Shown here: in pieces, positions 1 through 11,661 of the stretch
How positions within the stretch are numbered: the first letter of the stretch is position 1
How the letters are laid out: each line of letters begins with the position of its first letter
NCBI GenBank assembly: GCA_943327245.2
Contig: CALPWK020000007.1
Coordinates: forward strand, 1 to 34,100
DNA length: 34,100 nucleotides
Direction: 5' to 3'
DNA from: Comamonas sp. lk
Lineage (GTDB): Bacteria > Bacteroidota > Bacteroidia > Chitinophagales > Chitinophagaceae
Notes under the pieces: generated by a model
Told to the model about the DNA's origin: nothing
What the model saw: only the letters and a program-made list of their open reading frames with translations
Databases searched by the model: none
Made by a program: the position numbers and the translations under genes

Positions 1-347
1 AATATTTCTTGAGCTATAGACTTCATATTATCGTCCACATAGGAAGCCGTAAATAAAGACTTTTCCAACAACAAACAGTCTTTTGCTACTAGAAAATGAA
101 GTGCTGCAGGAAGCATAGAGATTACAATTGTTGCTGGTGCTATTAAAGCTTTTCGTTGTTCATTATGCTCAATGGCTATGCCAATGGTATGCCCATTTGG
201 TGCATTTTTCCATTTTTTGGCGGCTACGCTAGCATCTGCGTCAGCAAGTACAATATACCAATCGTTTTCTACCGCTTTTTGTTGTAAATAATTGATTAAA
301 ACAGTGGCTGATTTTCCAGCTCCAATGATCAAAATTTGAATAGCCAT
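1..347 (-). CDS. Saccharopine dehydrogenase family protein (N-terminal part, truncated by window edge)
   Basis: Own translation of minus strand from ATG at 347: MAIQILIIGAGKSATVLINYLQQKAVENDWYIVLADADASVAAKKW...; Rossmann GAGKS-type start and 'ISMLPAALHFLVAKDCLLLEKSLFTASYVDD' typical of saccharopine dehydrogenase-like proteins. Confidence 0.8.
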   Translation of the reverse strand, partial: MAIQILIIGAGKSATVLINYLQQKAVENDWYIVLADADASVAAKKWKNAPNGHTIGIAIEHNEQRKALIAPATIVISMLPAALHFLVAKDCLLLEKSLFTASYVDDNMKSIAQEI

Positions 348-396
348 AATTTCATGTATAAGTCATTAAAAATCCACTGTTTAAAGTTAGTATTTC

Positions 397-416
397 TTAC
401 CCACAACTGTGGATAA
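397..416. promoter_or_regulatory. Inverted pair of DnaA-box-like sequences (TTACCCACA / TGTGGATAA)
   Basis: TTACCCACAACTGTGGATAA: 408-416 is the exact reverse complement of consensus TTATCCACA; 397-405 has one mismatch. Confidence 0.4.
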
Positions 417-533
417 AAGGGTCATAAAAATAGCAAAAAATTGGTCGAAAAAAGGGGGTGAAAAGTTATCTTCGTACATAGTCGGTTCTGTCCCTTTTTG
501 GACAAAAAATTTGACTCAAAGAAAGTAATATTT

Positions 534-3164
534 ATGGAAGAAAATTTAGGATTAGAAGCAACCCAGGACAATGATCGCGTCATAAGGGTAAACATTGAGG
601 AACAAATGAAAACCTCTTACATTGACTACTCTATGTCAGTTATTGTAGGTCGTGCATTACCTGATGTTAGAGATGGTTTTAAACCAGTACACCGTAGAGT
701 TTTATTTGCAATGCATGAGTTGGGAAATAACAGCAATAAGCCTTATAAAAAATCTGCACGTATTGTGGGTGAAGTAATGGGTAAGTTTCACCCCCATGGC
801 GATACTGCTATTTATGACACTTTAGTTCGTATGGCACAGGAGTGGACTATGCGTTACAAATTAGTGGACGGACAAGGTAACTTTGGTAACCAAGACGGTG
901 ATCCACCAGCTGCTATGCGTTATACGGAAGCTCGTTTAATGAAAATGTCGGAAGCAATGTTGGATGATTTGGAAAAAGACACGGTCAATTTCCAATCAAA
1001 TTTTGATGATAGTTTACAAGAGCCAAGTGTGTTACCTACAAGAATTCCACAACTTTTAGTGAATGGATCTTCTGGTATTGCAGTTGGTATGGCTACTAAT
1101 ATGTTGCCTCATAACTTGAATGAAGTGGTTGATGGCTGTATCGCTTATATTAATAAGAGAGACATTACCATTGAAGAATTAATTGAATTCGTGAAGGCTC
1201 CCGATTTTCCTACAGGCGGTATTATATATGGAATGGAAGGGGTGAAGCAAGGTTTAATGACAGGTCGTGGTCGTGTAGTGCTTAGAGGTAGATGTAATGT
1301 TGAAACTAAAGCGAATGGTCGTGAATTAATTGTTATCCATGAAATTCCATACCAGGTTAATCGCGATAATCTAACGGACCGTATAGGTCAATTAGTGAAC
1401 GATAAGTCTATTGAAGGTATTTCTCACGTAAATAATGAAAGTAACAAAAGAGAAGGAACTCGTATTGTTATTGAGCTAAAGAAAGATGCAGTTGCCCAAG
1501 TAATTATCAATCAATTATATAAGTTTACTGAATTACAAACTAGCTATGGTATTAATAATGTCGCATTAACAAAGGGACGTCCCAAAATCATGAACTTAAA
1601 AGATTTAATATCTGAGTTTATTGAATTTAGAATGGAAGTTGTTATTCGTCGTGCTCAATATGAATTAAGAAAAGCGGAAGAACGTGCACATATTTTAGAA
1701 GGATATTTAATCGCATTAGACCATTTAGATGAAGTGATTCGTTTAATTAGAAGTTCTCCAAATCCGGAAGCTGCAAAAGAAGCTTTAATCACTGCAGGAT
1801 GGGGTATTAGCGAAATTCAAGCTAAAGCAATTTTAGAATTAAGATTGCAACGTTTAACAGGAATGGAGCGTGAAAAAATTAAAGAAGAGTTTGATCATTT
1901 GATGGTTTTAATTGCCTCATTAAAAGAATTATTAGGAAGCGAATACTTGCGTTTTGAATTAATTAAAACAGAATTACTAGAAGTTAAAGAAAAATTCGGA
2001 GACGAACGTAAAACTGAAATTCAATATTTAGCGGACGAAATGCGTATTGAAGATTTAATCGAAGAAGAAGATGTGGTAATTACTATTTCACATTTAGGAT
2101 ATATCAAACGTACTTCAGTTTCAGAATATCGATCTCAAAAAAGAGGAGGAAGAGGTGCTATTGGTTCTAAGACAAGAGAAGAGGATTTTGTAGAGCATTT
2201 ATTTATTGCGTCAACACATGACACCATGTTATTCTTCACTGAAAAAGGAAGATGTTTCTGGATGCGTGTTTATGAAATACCAGAAGGAGAAAAAACAGGT
2301 AAGGGTAGAGCTATACAGAATTTGATTCAATTACCTCCAGACGACAAAGTAAAAGCTATTATTGAAGTTCGAAATTTAGCGGACAAAGATTATGTAAACA
2401 ATCACTATATTATTTTATGTACTAAAAAAGGTATTATAAAGAAAACTTGTTTGGAAGAATTCAGTCGTCCAAGAGTTAGTGGTGTAAATGCGATTACTAT
2501 TAATGAAGGAGATGAGTTATTAGCTGCACGTTTAACGGATGGCAATAATGAAGTTATGATGGCAATCAAGTCTGGTCGTGCAATTCGTTTCCCAGAAGAA
2601 AAAGTTAGACCAACAGGACGAGGTGCCATTGGTGTTGCTGGAATTGAAGTAGACGACGCAACAGACGAAGTTGTTGGATTAGTTTGTGTAAACAGAGAGG
2701 ATAAAGACCGTACAATATTAGTAGTAAGTCAACAAGGATATGGTAAACGTACCCCAATTGACGACTATAGAATTACAAATAGGGGCGGTAAAGGCGTTAA
2801 AACAATCAACGTTACTGAGAAAACGGGTAGTCTAGTTGGTTTAATGGATGTAGTGGAGTCTGACGATTTAATTATTACTTGTAAATCAGGGGTAACAATT
2901 AGAACCAGTATCAATGAGATTCGTGAAGCGGGTAGAGCAACACAAGGCGTAAAATTAATACGATTAGACGACGGTGACGAAATTGCTGCTACTTCTAAAA
3001 TTGGAGATCAAGGTGAAGAAGACGCGACAGCGTCTGATGTTGAAGGAAATGTATTGCCTGATGTTGACAATGGCGAACAAGCAACTCCAACTGAATCAAC
3101 TGAAGCATCAGATGCCGCTAATCATTCATCAAATAACGAACCAGAAATTAATCCAGAAGCTTAA
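534..3164 (+). CDS. gyrA: DNA gyrase subunit A (ORF is open upstream from a TTG at 498; ATG at 534 is the more likely start)
   Basis: [30 protein letters not shown], active-site [27 protein letters not shown], GyrA-box-like QKRGGRG in the C-terminal domain. Confidence 0.97.
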   Translation: MEENLGLEATQDNDRVIRVNIEEQMKTSYIDYSMSVIVGRALPDVRDGFKPVHRRVLFAMHELGNNSNKPYKKSARIVGEVMGKFHPHGDTAIYDTLVRMAQEWTMRYKLVDGQGNFGNQDGDPPAAMRYTEARLMKMSEAMLDDLEKDTVNFQSNFDDSLQEPSVLPTRIPQLLVNGSSGIAVGMATNMLPHNLNEVVDGCIAYINKRDITIEELIEFVKAPDFPTGGIIYGMEGVKQGLMTGRGRVVLRGRCNVETKANGRELIVIHEIPYQVNRDNLTDRIGQLVNDKSIEGISHVNNESNKREGTRIVIELKKDAVAQVIINQLYKFTELQTSYGINNVALTKGRPKIMNLKDLISEFIEFRMEVVIRRAQYELRKAEERAHILEGYLIALDHLDEVIRLIRSSPNPEAAKEALITAGWGISEIQAKAILELRLQRLTGMEREKIKEEFDHLMVLIASLKELLGSEYLRFELIKTELLEVKEKFGDERKTEIQYLADEMRIEDLIEEEDVVITISHLGYIKRTSVSEYRSQKRGGRGAIGSKTREEDFVEHLFIASTHDTMLFFTEKGRCFWMRVYEIPEGEKTGKGRAIQNLIQLPPDDKVKAIIEVRNLADKDYVNNHYIILCTKKGIIKKTCLEEFSRPRVSGVNAITINEGDELLAARLTDGNNEVMMAIKSGRAIRFPEEKVRPTGRGAIGVAGIEVDDATDEVVGLVCVNREDKDRTILVVSQQGYGKRTPIDDYRITNRGGKGVKTINVTEKTGSLVGLMDVVESDDLIITCKSGVTIRTSINEIREAGRATQGVKLIRLDDGDEIAATSKIGDQGEEDATASDVEGNVLPDVDNGEQATPTESTEASDAANHSSNNEPEINPEA

Positions 3165-3205
3165 AAATTAATAACTTTACTTTCAATCATTCAAATCATA
3201 CTAAT

Positions 3206-4567
3206 ATGAAACAGATCATCGGAGTTTTTGCAATAATCATGGTTGCATTTGTAGCCAATGCACAAGACTTCAAAAAAGTTCAAACAAGTGTTTTAATCAA
3301 TCAATTTGATGCTGCTAAAGCGGATTATGATAAAATTGTAGCTAAAAAGCCAGCTGCTGCAACTACTGCGGAAGGCTATTTTTGGAAAGCAAAAATTTAT
3401 AGTGGTTTAGCAAAGGATGCTGCTAAGAATCCTTCAGCTATTGCAGAAGTTAAAACTGCTGTTGATGCATATATTATCGCAGACCCAAGTTTAGCAATTG
3501 CTAAAGAAAATGGAACTGAACCATTTTTTGATTTATACTTAAAAAACTTTAGAGATGGGGTAGCTGCTTTCAATGAAAAAAATTGGAAAGTTGCTTCTGG
3601 TAATTTTAATGATGCAGTTAAATATAGTGATATCATATTCACTCAAGGATGGGCTTCTACAAAGCAAAAATTTGATACTACTTCACTAATGTATGCTGGT
3701 TTTGCAAATCAAAATGCAGGTAATGTAGATCAAACTGTTATTTATTATAAGCGTTTAATTGAGGCTAATATTAAAACTGCCGACGTAATGGATGTTTATA
3801 AATTTGTGTTATTGCAATATGTTGCTAAAAAAGATAAAGCAAATTTTGATGCATTATTAGCTACTACAGAAGCTGCATACCCAAATGAAAATTGGTTCGA
3901 TTTTAAGTCTGAATTTATTGAGAAGAACTACACAACAGACGAGAAAGTTAAATTATATGAAGAGCAAGTTGCTGCAGGAACAATTACAGAGGCAGAATGC
4001 TTAATGTTTGGTGATGCTTTCATGACTGGCAAAAGTGAGGAATCTACTGCAGCCGCAAACGAAGCTTATGTATTAAAAGCGGCAGATGCATACAAAAGAG
4101 CGTACTCCATTAATAATAAGAACTATGCAGCAGCATTCAATGCAGGTATTAGCTATTATAATCAATTCACTATGTTAGACGAGAAAACAGGTGATAATAT
4201 TCGTGCTTTACAAACTTTAAATTCAAATAAGCCAGCAGCACCTAAGGACCCTAAAAAGAAATTAGCTTTTGATGCAGCATTTAAAGCGCAACAGGATTCA
4301 ATTAAAAAGATGAATATTGCACTAGAGCCAAAAATCAAGGAGAAGGTTGATGCTTCTATTGAGTGGATAGAAAAAGCTTTCAATAGCTTAAAAGACAAAG
4401 AGAAAGTGGAAAGAATTGAAAAGAATATCTTATCAAGATCAGTTGACTTCTTAGCAACTTTATATTCTTATAAGCGTGATAAAACTCGTGGTAAAGATCA
4501 AAAAGCGTCGGATGAGTTTGATGCAAAATTCAATTATTATGACAAATTACACGACAAATACCAATAG
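3206..4567 (+). CDS. Secreted tetratricopeptide-repeat-like protein
   Basis: Signal peptide MKQIIGVFAIIMVAFVANAQ; Ala/Lys-rich helical repeats; TPR-like segments; 41 bp downstream of gyrA. Confidence 0.75.
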   Translation: MKQIIGVFAIIMVAFVANAQDFKKVQTSVLINQFDAAKADYDKIVAKKPAAATTAEGYFWKAKIYSGLAKDAAKNPSAIAEVKTAVDAYIIADPSLAIAKENGTEPFFDLYLKNFRDGVAAFNEKNWKVASGNFNDAVKYSDIIFTQGWASTKQKFDTTSLMYAGFANQNAGNVDQTVIYYKRLIEANIKTADVMDVYKFVLLQYVAKKDKANFDALLATTEAAYPNENWFDFKSEFIEKNYTTDEKVKLYEEQVAAGTITEAECLMFGDAFMTGKSEESTAAANEAYVLKAADAYKRAYSINNKNYAAAFNAGISYYNQFTMLDEKTGDNIRALQTLNSNKPAAPKDPKKKLAFDAAFKAQQDSIKKMNIALEPKIKEKVDASIEWIEKAFNSLKDKEKVERIEKNILSRSVDFLATLYSYKRDKTRGKDQKASDEFDAKFNYYDKLHDKYQ

Positions 4568-4590
4568 TAATTAGTCAAAAAAGAAATCAT

Positions 4591-4625
4591 AAAAAAGGCC
4601 TTCTAGCAATAGAAGGCCTTTTTTA
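4591..4625. terminator. Bidirectional intrinsic terminator
   Basis: aaaaaaggccttctagcaatagaaggcctttttt: strong stem with A-tract and T-tract between convergent genes. Confidence 0.85.
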
Positions 4626-4648
4626 TGGGCTATTATTTATGATGAAGT

Positions 4649-5299
4649 TTAATCTCTTGTAGTTACAAAAACCTTGTAATTTTTAGCCTCATTGAACTCT
4701 ATTTGAACTTCCTCGTTTCCAATTTTGAATATCACATGTGCTGGAAAAATTACATTTTGGAAGACATAAGTATTACGTTTTTGTTGACTAGTTATGGCAG
4801 ATAAATTCTGGTAAGAACCTAATTGAAAATTGGCGTTAGACAATGTAGGCTTTGGAATTTCACCGTGTACATTGAAAGCACCCCCAGAAACACTCTCCAT
4901 ACTAAGTTCAATGGTACTATGTGGCGGAGTGGCTGGGTCGGATGAAATAGTAACACTACTCACCATAAAAGTCTTATTTACCAAAATATAAGGGTGTTCA
5001 TATTCCCCAATAAAGAGCCCTTTTTTCCAATAACCACTATGAATTATAGAACCGGTGGAGTCGGACATTTTGCCTTGACCTTGTGGGAAGCCTGCCTTAA
5101 AATCGCCCTCATAAATATATTTACCTATGGATTTTCCTTTGCCGTCTGCTTTACCATTTTTACAATTTCCTTCATAAATACCTACGAAATTGGGGTCTAA
5201 TACTTTACAATCCTGAGCAATTAAAGGGGTGAAGTTAGTAGCTAAAAAAGCAATAATTGTTAAAGTAAAGAGGTTTAAATGGCTATTGTTGGGTTTCAT
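4649..5299 (-). CDS. MORN repeat-containing secreted protein (ORF extends to 5353; MKPNNSHL start at 5299 preferred)
   Basis: GIYEGNCKNGKADGKGKSIGKYIYEGDFKAGFPQGQGKM...HSGYWKKGLF MORN-like repeats; hydrophobic N-terminus before IAQDC. Confidence 0.75.
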   Translation of the reverse strand: MKPNNSHLNLFTLTIIAFLATNFTPLIAQDCKVLDPNFVGIYEGNCKNGKADGKGKSIGKYIYEGDFKAGFPQGQGKMSDSTGSIIHSGYWKKGLFIGEYEHPYILVNKTFMVSSVTISSDPATPPHSTIELSMESVSGGAFNVHGEIPKPTLSNANFQLGSYQNLSAITSQQKRNTYVFQNVIFPAHVIFKIGNEEVQIEFNEAKNYKVFVTTRD

Positions 5300-5784
5300 A
5301 TTAGTAAGTATTATGGTATAAATATTAAGTTCAATTGTTTGAAATGATAACATAAAGCTACAATCTAAATAGCAAGAATATATAAGGCTTATGCATCAAT
5401 CATATAATCTAAAACAAACTTCAATAATTAATATCACCAACAAAAGGTTAGCAACACATGGTAAGGTTACATGAGATAAGCTAAAGTAGTTTTGATATTA
5501 CTTTTTCTAGATAGGGTTAGTGACTCGTATTTGCTTAATAGTATATTTAACATAATGTTAATTATAAGCTATAATATACAATCAAATTGTACTATTTAGA
5601 TCTAGAATTGATGCAATAGTACCCATATCAATATATGTATGCTATTGCAATATCAATTAGCTATATCTATATCATTAGCTGTTAAACATTATATAATTGC
5701 CCCTTGAATCATCACAAGAACTTTAGTATATTTAAACATAGAATTGAACTTTAGATTAAAGCAAAATCCTAATTAATTTATTAA

Positions 5785-7197
<1,413 letters not shown>

Positions 7198-7241
7198 AAT
7201 TGTCCCAAATTAACATATTAATTAATAATTGAATACAACCT

Positions 7242-8702
7242 ATGCCTTTTAAAAAATTAGCTGCCACTACCCTTTTTTCATGCCTTCTAATTGTAGGACA
7301 GTCACAAAGTTTAAATAATGAGTCTTCCATAAAATTAGCAAAAGAGACAGCTAAAAATATTTTGAATGACGCTTGGCCAAGTGACAAAGCAACAAGTCTT
7401 AAATTATGGGATTATGCTGAAGTTGGGTTTAAGGAAAATAAGAGTGCTGCCTTACATGTTGCTCATTTAACAGAAGCCGGTTTTAAAGTAGAAATGGGAG
7501 TTGCGGAAATGCCAACTGCTTTTATGGCAACTTATGGTTCTGGAAAACCGGTAATTGGAATTTTAGCTGAATTTGATGCTTTACCAGGCTTGTCCCAGGA
7601 AGGCATTCCAGAAAAGTCAATCATTGCAGGTAAGAATGCGGGTCATGGTTGTGGACATGATATTTTTGGAACTGCTTCCGTGTCGGCTGGAATTGCTATT
7701 AAAAAACTAATCGAATCAGGTAAAATTAAAGGCACTATCAAAATATATGGTAGTCCTGCAGAAGAAGGTGGTGGAGGCAAAGTATATCTAGTCCGTGCTG
7801 GTTTATTTAATGATGTTGACGCCGTGATACATTGGCATCCTGGAAACAAGAACGAAGTAACTATGAAGAGTGCCCTAGCATATAAGTCTGCTAAATTTCG
7901 TTTTTATGGAATATCAGCTCATGCTGCAGCGCAGCCTGAACAAGGTAGGTCCGCATTAGATGGTGTAGAAGCAATGGATAATATGGTGAACATGATGCGA
8001 GAGCATATTCCACAAGAAACAAGAATTCACTATGTAATTACCAATGGTGGTAAAGCACCCAATGTGGTTCCAGATTTTGCAGAAGTTTTTTATTATGTGC
8101 GTCATCCTAAAAGAGATAAAGTAGTAGAAATTTTTGATCGTGTTGTTAAAGCTGCCGAAGGTGCGGCCATTGGAACAGGTACCACTATGAAATTTGAAGT
8201 CATTGACGGAACACATGATTTATTATTAAATAAAACTTTAGCCGATGTAATGCAGGTTAATTTAGAAGAAGTTGGTGGTATCCAATATACAGAAGCAGAA
8301 GTTACCTTTGCAAAAAAATTACAAACTAGTTTATTAGGGACTATCCCTCCTATCGACGATGCTTCGAAAGTATTTCCATTGAAAATAGAGATGACTTCTG
8401 GCGGCGGTTCAACAGATGTAGGGGATGTAAGTTATACGGTCCCTACTGTTGGCTTAAGTACAGCAACTTGGGTACCAGGCACACCAGCGCATAGTTGGCA
8501 AGCAGTTGCTTGTGGTGCAACAGAGATAGCAGCTAAAGGCATGTTAAATGCCTCTAAAACTATGGCAATGACTGCCATTGATCTATTTACTAAACCCGCC
8601 ATTATTGAAAAAGCCAAAGAAGAGTTTAAAAAACAAAAAGGAGATTATCAATATAAAGCATTGTTAGGAGATCGTTTACCTGCATTAACTTATAGAGACT
8701 AA
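7242..8702 (+). CDS. M20 family amidohydrolase (AbgB-like), secreted
   Basis: Signal peptide; ILAEFDALPGLSQE, GHGCGHDIFGTASVSAGIAIK, SPAEEGGGGKVYLVRAGLF, GISAHAAAQPEQGRSALDGVEAM motifs. Confidence 0.9.
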   Translation: MPFKKLAATTLFSCLLIVGQSQSLNNESSIKLAKETAKNILNDAWPSDKATSLKLWDYAEVGFKENKSAALHVAHLTEAGFKVEMGVAEMPTAFMATYGSGKPVIGILAEFDALPGLSQEGIPEKSIIAGKNAGHGCGHDIFGTASVSAGIAIKKLIESGKIKGTIKIYGSPAEEGGGGKVYLVRAGLFNDVDAVIHWHPGNKNEVTMKSALAYKSAKFRFYGISAHAAAQPEQGRSALDGVEAMDNMVNMMREHIPQETRIHYVITNGGKAPNVVPDFAEVFYYVRHPKRDKVVEIFDRVVKAAEGAAIGTGTTMKFEVIDGTHDLLLNKTLADVMQVNLEEVGGIQYTEAEVTFAKKLQTSLLGTIPPIDDASKVFPLKIEMTSGGGSTDVGDVSYTVPTVGLSTATWVPGTPAHSWQAVACGATEIAAKGMLNASKTMAMTAIDLFTKPAIIEKAKEEFKKQKGDYQYKALLGDRLPALTYRD

Positions 8703-8706
8703 AAAA

Positions 8707-9714
8707 TTAAATAATTTCGTTGAATCTTTTTAAGAGTTCAATTTGATTGAGGGCCCGAATATAATTCTGGCCCTCATAGTTTGAACCATAATAGCTATCC
8801 ATATTTAAGTGGTCTGTTAAGAATCTTAATGCTTGCATATAAATCATATATTGACCACTGTATGACAAATGGTCCAATTCAAATTCAGATAAATGATATT
8901 CCATTTTTGATAAATAACCGTTTTTTATAGCATCCCATCTTTTTGGGTCCACCGTTATTAAGTCTAATTGCTTTTCTTCTTCCGACACTTTGCATAAATA
9001 AGTACGACACATGTCTCCAACATCACTAATATAATATCCAGGCATTACCGTATCTAAGTCTATTACACAAATAGCATTGGCTTCCTTATTAAATAATACA
9101 TTGCTAATTTTAGTATCATGATGTGTTACTCTTTGTTTTGCATCCTTGTGTCCAATGAATTGCTTATAAATAGTAACCAATTCATTTTGAGATTCTAAAA
9201 AAGCAATAGCCTCTTTTGAATCATTAATTCTATTAACATCGCCAGTTTTAATAGCGTTTATAAATTGCGCATATCTTAAATTTAAGTTATGGAAGTCTGG
9301 AATGGTAACTTGTAATTGTTGACAATCCAAATTGATTAATTCATGTGTAAAATTTGCAAATTGAGTAGCTGCTAGCTTGGCTTGGTTTTCATTTTCTAAA
9401 ACAGTTAATGCATGTCCATCAATTTTCACAAAAGCTCTATAATATAGTCCATCTATAATAGTTAGTGTCTCCCCTTTTTTATTAGCTACTAAATGTGTAA
9501 ATAAGTATTTGGGGTTATTTTTTTTTAAAAATGAGCTAATTAAATTAATATTAAAATCAATGGCATTTGGATTTTTGAATACCTGATGATTAATTGTTTG
9601 TAGTATGAAATCCCCTTTTTTAGTTTCCACTAAATAGGTCTTATTAATCAACCCTTGCTGAAGTACTTGATAGTCTTTAACATCCCAATCATATTGTTCA
9701 AATATTGCTTGCAT
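8707..9714 (-). CDS. Aminoglycoside phosphotransferase-family kinase, probable N-acetylhexosamine kinase (NahK-like)
   Basis: Brenner-type loop THHDTKISNVLFN and VIDLDTVMPGYYISDVGDMCR; NahK-like motif arrangement. Confidence 0.8.
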   Translation of the reverse strand: MQAIFEQYDWDVKDYQVLQQGLINKTYLVETKKGDFILQTINHQVFKNPNAIDFNINLISSFLKKNNPKYLFTHLVANKKGETLTIIDGLYYRAFVKIDGHALTVLENENQAKLAATQFANFTHELINLDCQQLQVTIPDFHNLNLRYAQFINAIKTGDVNRINDSKEAIAFLESQNELVTIYKQFIGHKDAKQRVTHHDTKISNVLFNKEANAICVIDLDTVMPGYYISDVGDMCRTYLCKVSEEEKQLDLITVDPKRWDAIKNGYLSKMEYHLSEFELDHLSYSGQYMIYMQALRFLTDHLNMDSYYGSNYEGQNYIRALNQIELLKRFNEII

Positions 9715-9779
9715 AATTAATCACTAAAGTACATAAAATAAGCTCAATGTTCGTATCTTGAAAATGTAAACGCAGAAAT

Positions 9780-10823
9780 ATGAATCAAATGAATAGACGA
9801 GGATTTATTAATTTAAGTAGCTTAGGTATTACCAGTTTTTCAATACCCGCTTTTATAGCAAAGAAACCAGACGAAACAATAATGCCATTGGTTGCGTCCA
9901 CTTGGGATGCTGGAATTAATGCCAATGCGGCAGCATGGAAAGTATTAGCTGCAGGCGGTACTGCTTTGGATGCAGTGGAAAAAGGGGTAATGGTAACTGA
10001 GGACGAAATAAGCTGCTGCGTGGGATTAGCCGCAAATCCTGACAGAGACGGTCACGTAACTTTAGACGCTTCTATTATGGATCATCAATATAATTGTGGT
10101 AGTGTTGCCTTTTTAGAAAGAATCAAACATCCTATTTCGGTAGCGCGTCGCGTGATGGAAAAAACCCCACATGTAATGTTAGTAGGTGAAGGTGCACAAC
10201 AATTTGCAATAGCAGAAGGATTCCCATTAGAGTCAGGAGCACTTTCTCCAGATGCACAAAAAGCTTATGACAATTGGTTAAAAACGTCTACTTATAAGCC
10301 GGTTATAAATGTAGAAAGAGTTTCACAACCACATCAAAATGATGCAGCTTTTGCAGCTCCTAAAAGATTTGCCAATGGCGACTGGAATCATGATACTATT
10401 GGAATGGTGGCATTAGACAAATTCGGTAATTTGTCTGGAAGTTGTACGACTAGTGGCGCTGGATTTAAAATGCGGGGTCGTTTAGGGGACTCTCCTATTA
10501 TTGGCGCTGGATTATATGTTGATAATGAAGTGGGTGCAGTTGTGGCAACAGGTCAAGGAGAAGACGTTATCCGTGTTGCAGGTGCTAGTGCGGTAGTGGA
10601 ATGGATGCGTCAAGGAAAGTCTCCAAAGGAAGCATGTAGATTGGTGGTAGAAAAAATAAATAGAATAAAAAAAGAAAAAGCAGCCACTATTCAAGTTTGT
10701 TTTGTTGCTATTAATAAAAAAGGGGAACATGGTGCATTTGCATTACATAATGGATTTAATTATGCAGTACAAACACAAAAAGGAAGTCAATTATTAGAAT
10801 CGTCTTTTATTTCAACTATATAA
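9780..10823 (+). CDS. N(4)-(beta-N-acetylglucosaminyl)-L-asparaginase (glycosylasparaginase), Tat-like signal
   Basis: STWDAGINANAAAWKVLAAGGTALDAVEKGV; autoproteolysis/nucleophile motif NHDTIGMVALD; SCTTSGAGFKMRGRLGDSPIIGAGLYVDN; N-term MNRRGFINLSS. Confidence 0.95.
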   Translation: MNQMNRRGFINLSSLGITSFSIPAFIAKKPDETIMPLVASTWDAGINANAAAWKVLAAGGTALDAVEKGVMVTEDEISCCVGLAANPDRDGHVTLDASIMDHQYNCGSVAFLERIKHPISVARRVMEKTPHVMLVGEGAQQFAIAEGFPLESGALSPDAQKAYDNWLKTSTYKPVINVERVSQPHQNDAAFAAPKRFANGDWNHDTIGMVALDKFGNLSGSCTTSGAGFKMRGRLGDSPIIGAGLYVDNEVGAVVATGQGEDVIRVAGASAVVEWMRQGKSPKEACRLVVEKINRIKKEKAATIQVCFVAINKKGEHGAFALHNGFNYAVQTQKGSQLLESSFISTI

Positions 10824-10903
10824 TTTTTTTATAGAATAAATTTATTTCAGTGGTGATTTTATAGCTACTGTATTATTGAAGTTAAAATTTGAATTATTAA
10901 ATT

Positions 10904-11632
10904 ATGTCACAATCTATATTATTAGAAATCGCGGTTTTTAATATTGAGTCTGCCTTAAAAGCAATGATGGCAGGTGCTGATAGAATTGAGTTTTGTGAAA
11001 ATCCTCAAGAAGGGGGCACTACCCCGTCTTATGGAAGTTTACAAGTATTGTCTAAACTAGCCACTACTCCGGTTTTCCCAATTATAAGACCAAGAGGCGG
11101 AGATTTTTTATATACCGAATATGAATTCGAATCCATTAAGGAAGATTTAATAATGATAAAGCAATTAGATTATCCAGGAGCAGTTATTGGTTTATTAAAT
11201 AGGGATGGTTCCATTGACATAGATCGAACTTCCGCATTAGTTGAATTAGCTGGTGAAATGGAAATCACCTTTCACAGAGCCTTTGATAGATGCAATAATG
11301 CAGTTAAAGGTTTGGAAGCAATTATTCAAACGGGTTGCAAAAGAATTTTAACAAGTGGTCAAGTCCCTAATGCAAATGATGCATTGCCTGTATTAAAACA
11401 ATTAGTTGACCAAGCGGGAGATAGAATAATAATTATGCCTGGAAGTGGTGTTCGAGCAAATAATATTGATCATATAATTCAATCAACTGGTGCAAAAGAG
11501 ATTCATAGTTCAGCCAGAAAAATGTTTCCCTCAAAAATGAGTTTTAATCAATTAACTATGCAGGAACAGATGCAATTTACTGGAGTTGACGAAAATGAAA
11601 TAATAGAAATGTTAGCCAAAATAAATTGCTAG
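10904..11632 (+). CDS. cutC: CutC family protein ('copper homeostasis protein CutC')
   Basis: LEIAVFNIESALKAMMAGADRIEFCENPQEGGTTPSYG, IRPRGGDFLYTEYE, TFHRAFDRC, RILTSGQ, IMPGSGVRANN, EIHSSAR. Confidence 0.95.
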   Translation: MSQSILLEIAVFNIESALKAMMAGADRIEFCENPQEGGTTPSYGSLQVLSKLATTPVFPIIRPRGGDFLYTEYEFESIKEDLIMIKQLDYPGAVIGLLNRDGSIDIDRTSALVELAGEMEITFHRAFDRCNNAVKGLEAIIQTGCKRILTSGQVPNANDALPVLKQLVDQAGDRIIIMPGSGVRANNIDHIIQSTGAKEIHSSARKMFPSKMSFNQLTMQEQMQFTGVDENEIIEMLAKINC

Positions 11633-11661
11633 CTACTAATTAGAAATAAACTAGTGTTAAA

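Noticed and set aside
498-533. TTG-initiated N-terminal extension of GyrA ([12 protein letters not shown])
   Set aside because: ATG at 534 gives the usual GyrA N-terminus; the extension is unlike known GyrA sequences, though not strictly excluded
840-880. Possible quinolone-resistance change in the GyrA QRDR ([11 protein letters not shown], Thr instead of E. coli Ser83)
   Set aside because: Thr at this position is a common wild-type residue in many bacteria and Asp87 equivalent is retained; no evidence for a resistance mutation
2405-2629. Antisense ORF (74 aa) inside gyrA
   Set aside because: No recognisable domain; fully overlaps strongly supported gyrA; typical spurious six-frame ORF
2974-3171. 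Alternative-frame ORF (65 aa) at the gyrA 3' end
   Set aside because: Low-complexity Leu/Lys/Gln translation caused by frame shift of the acidic GyrA tail
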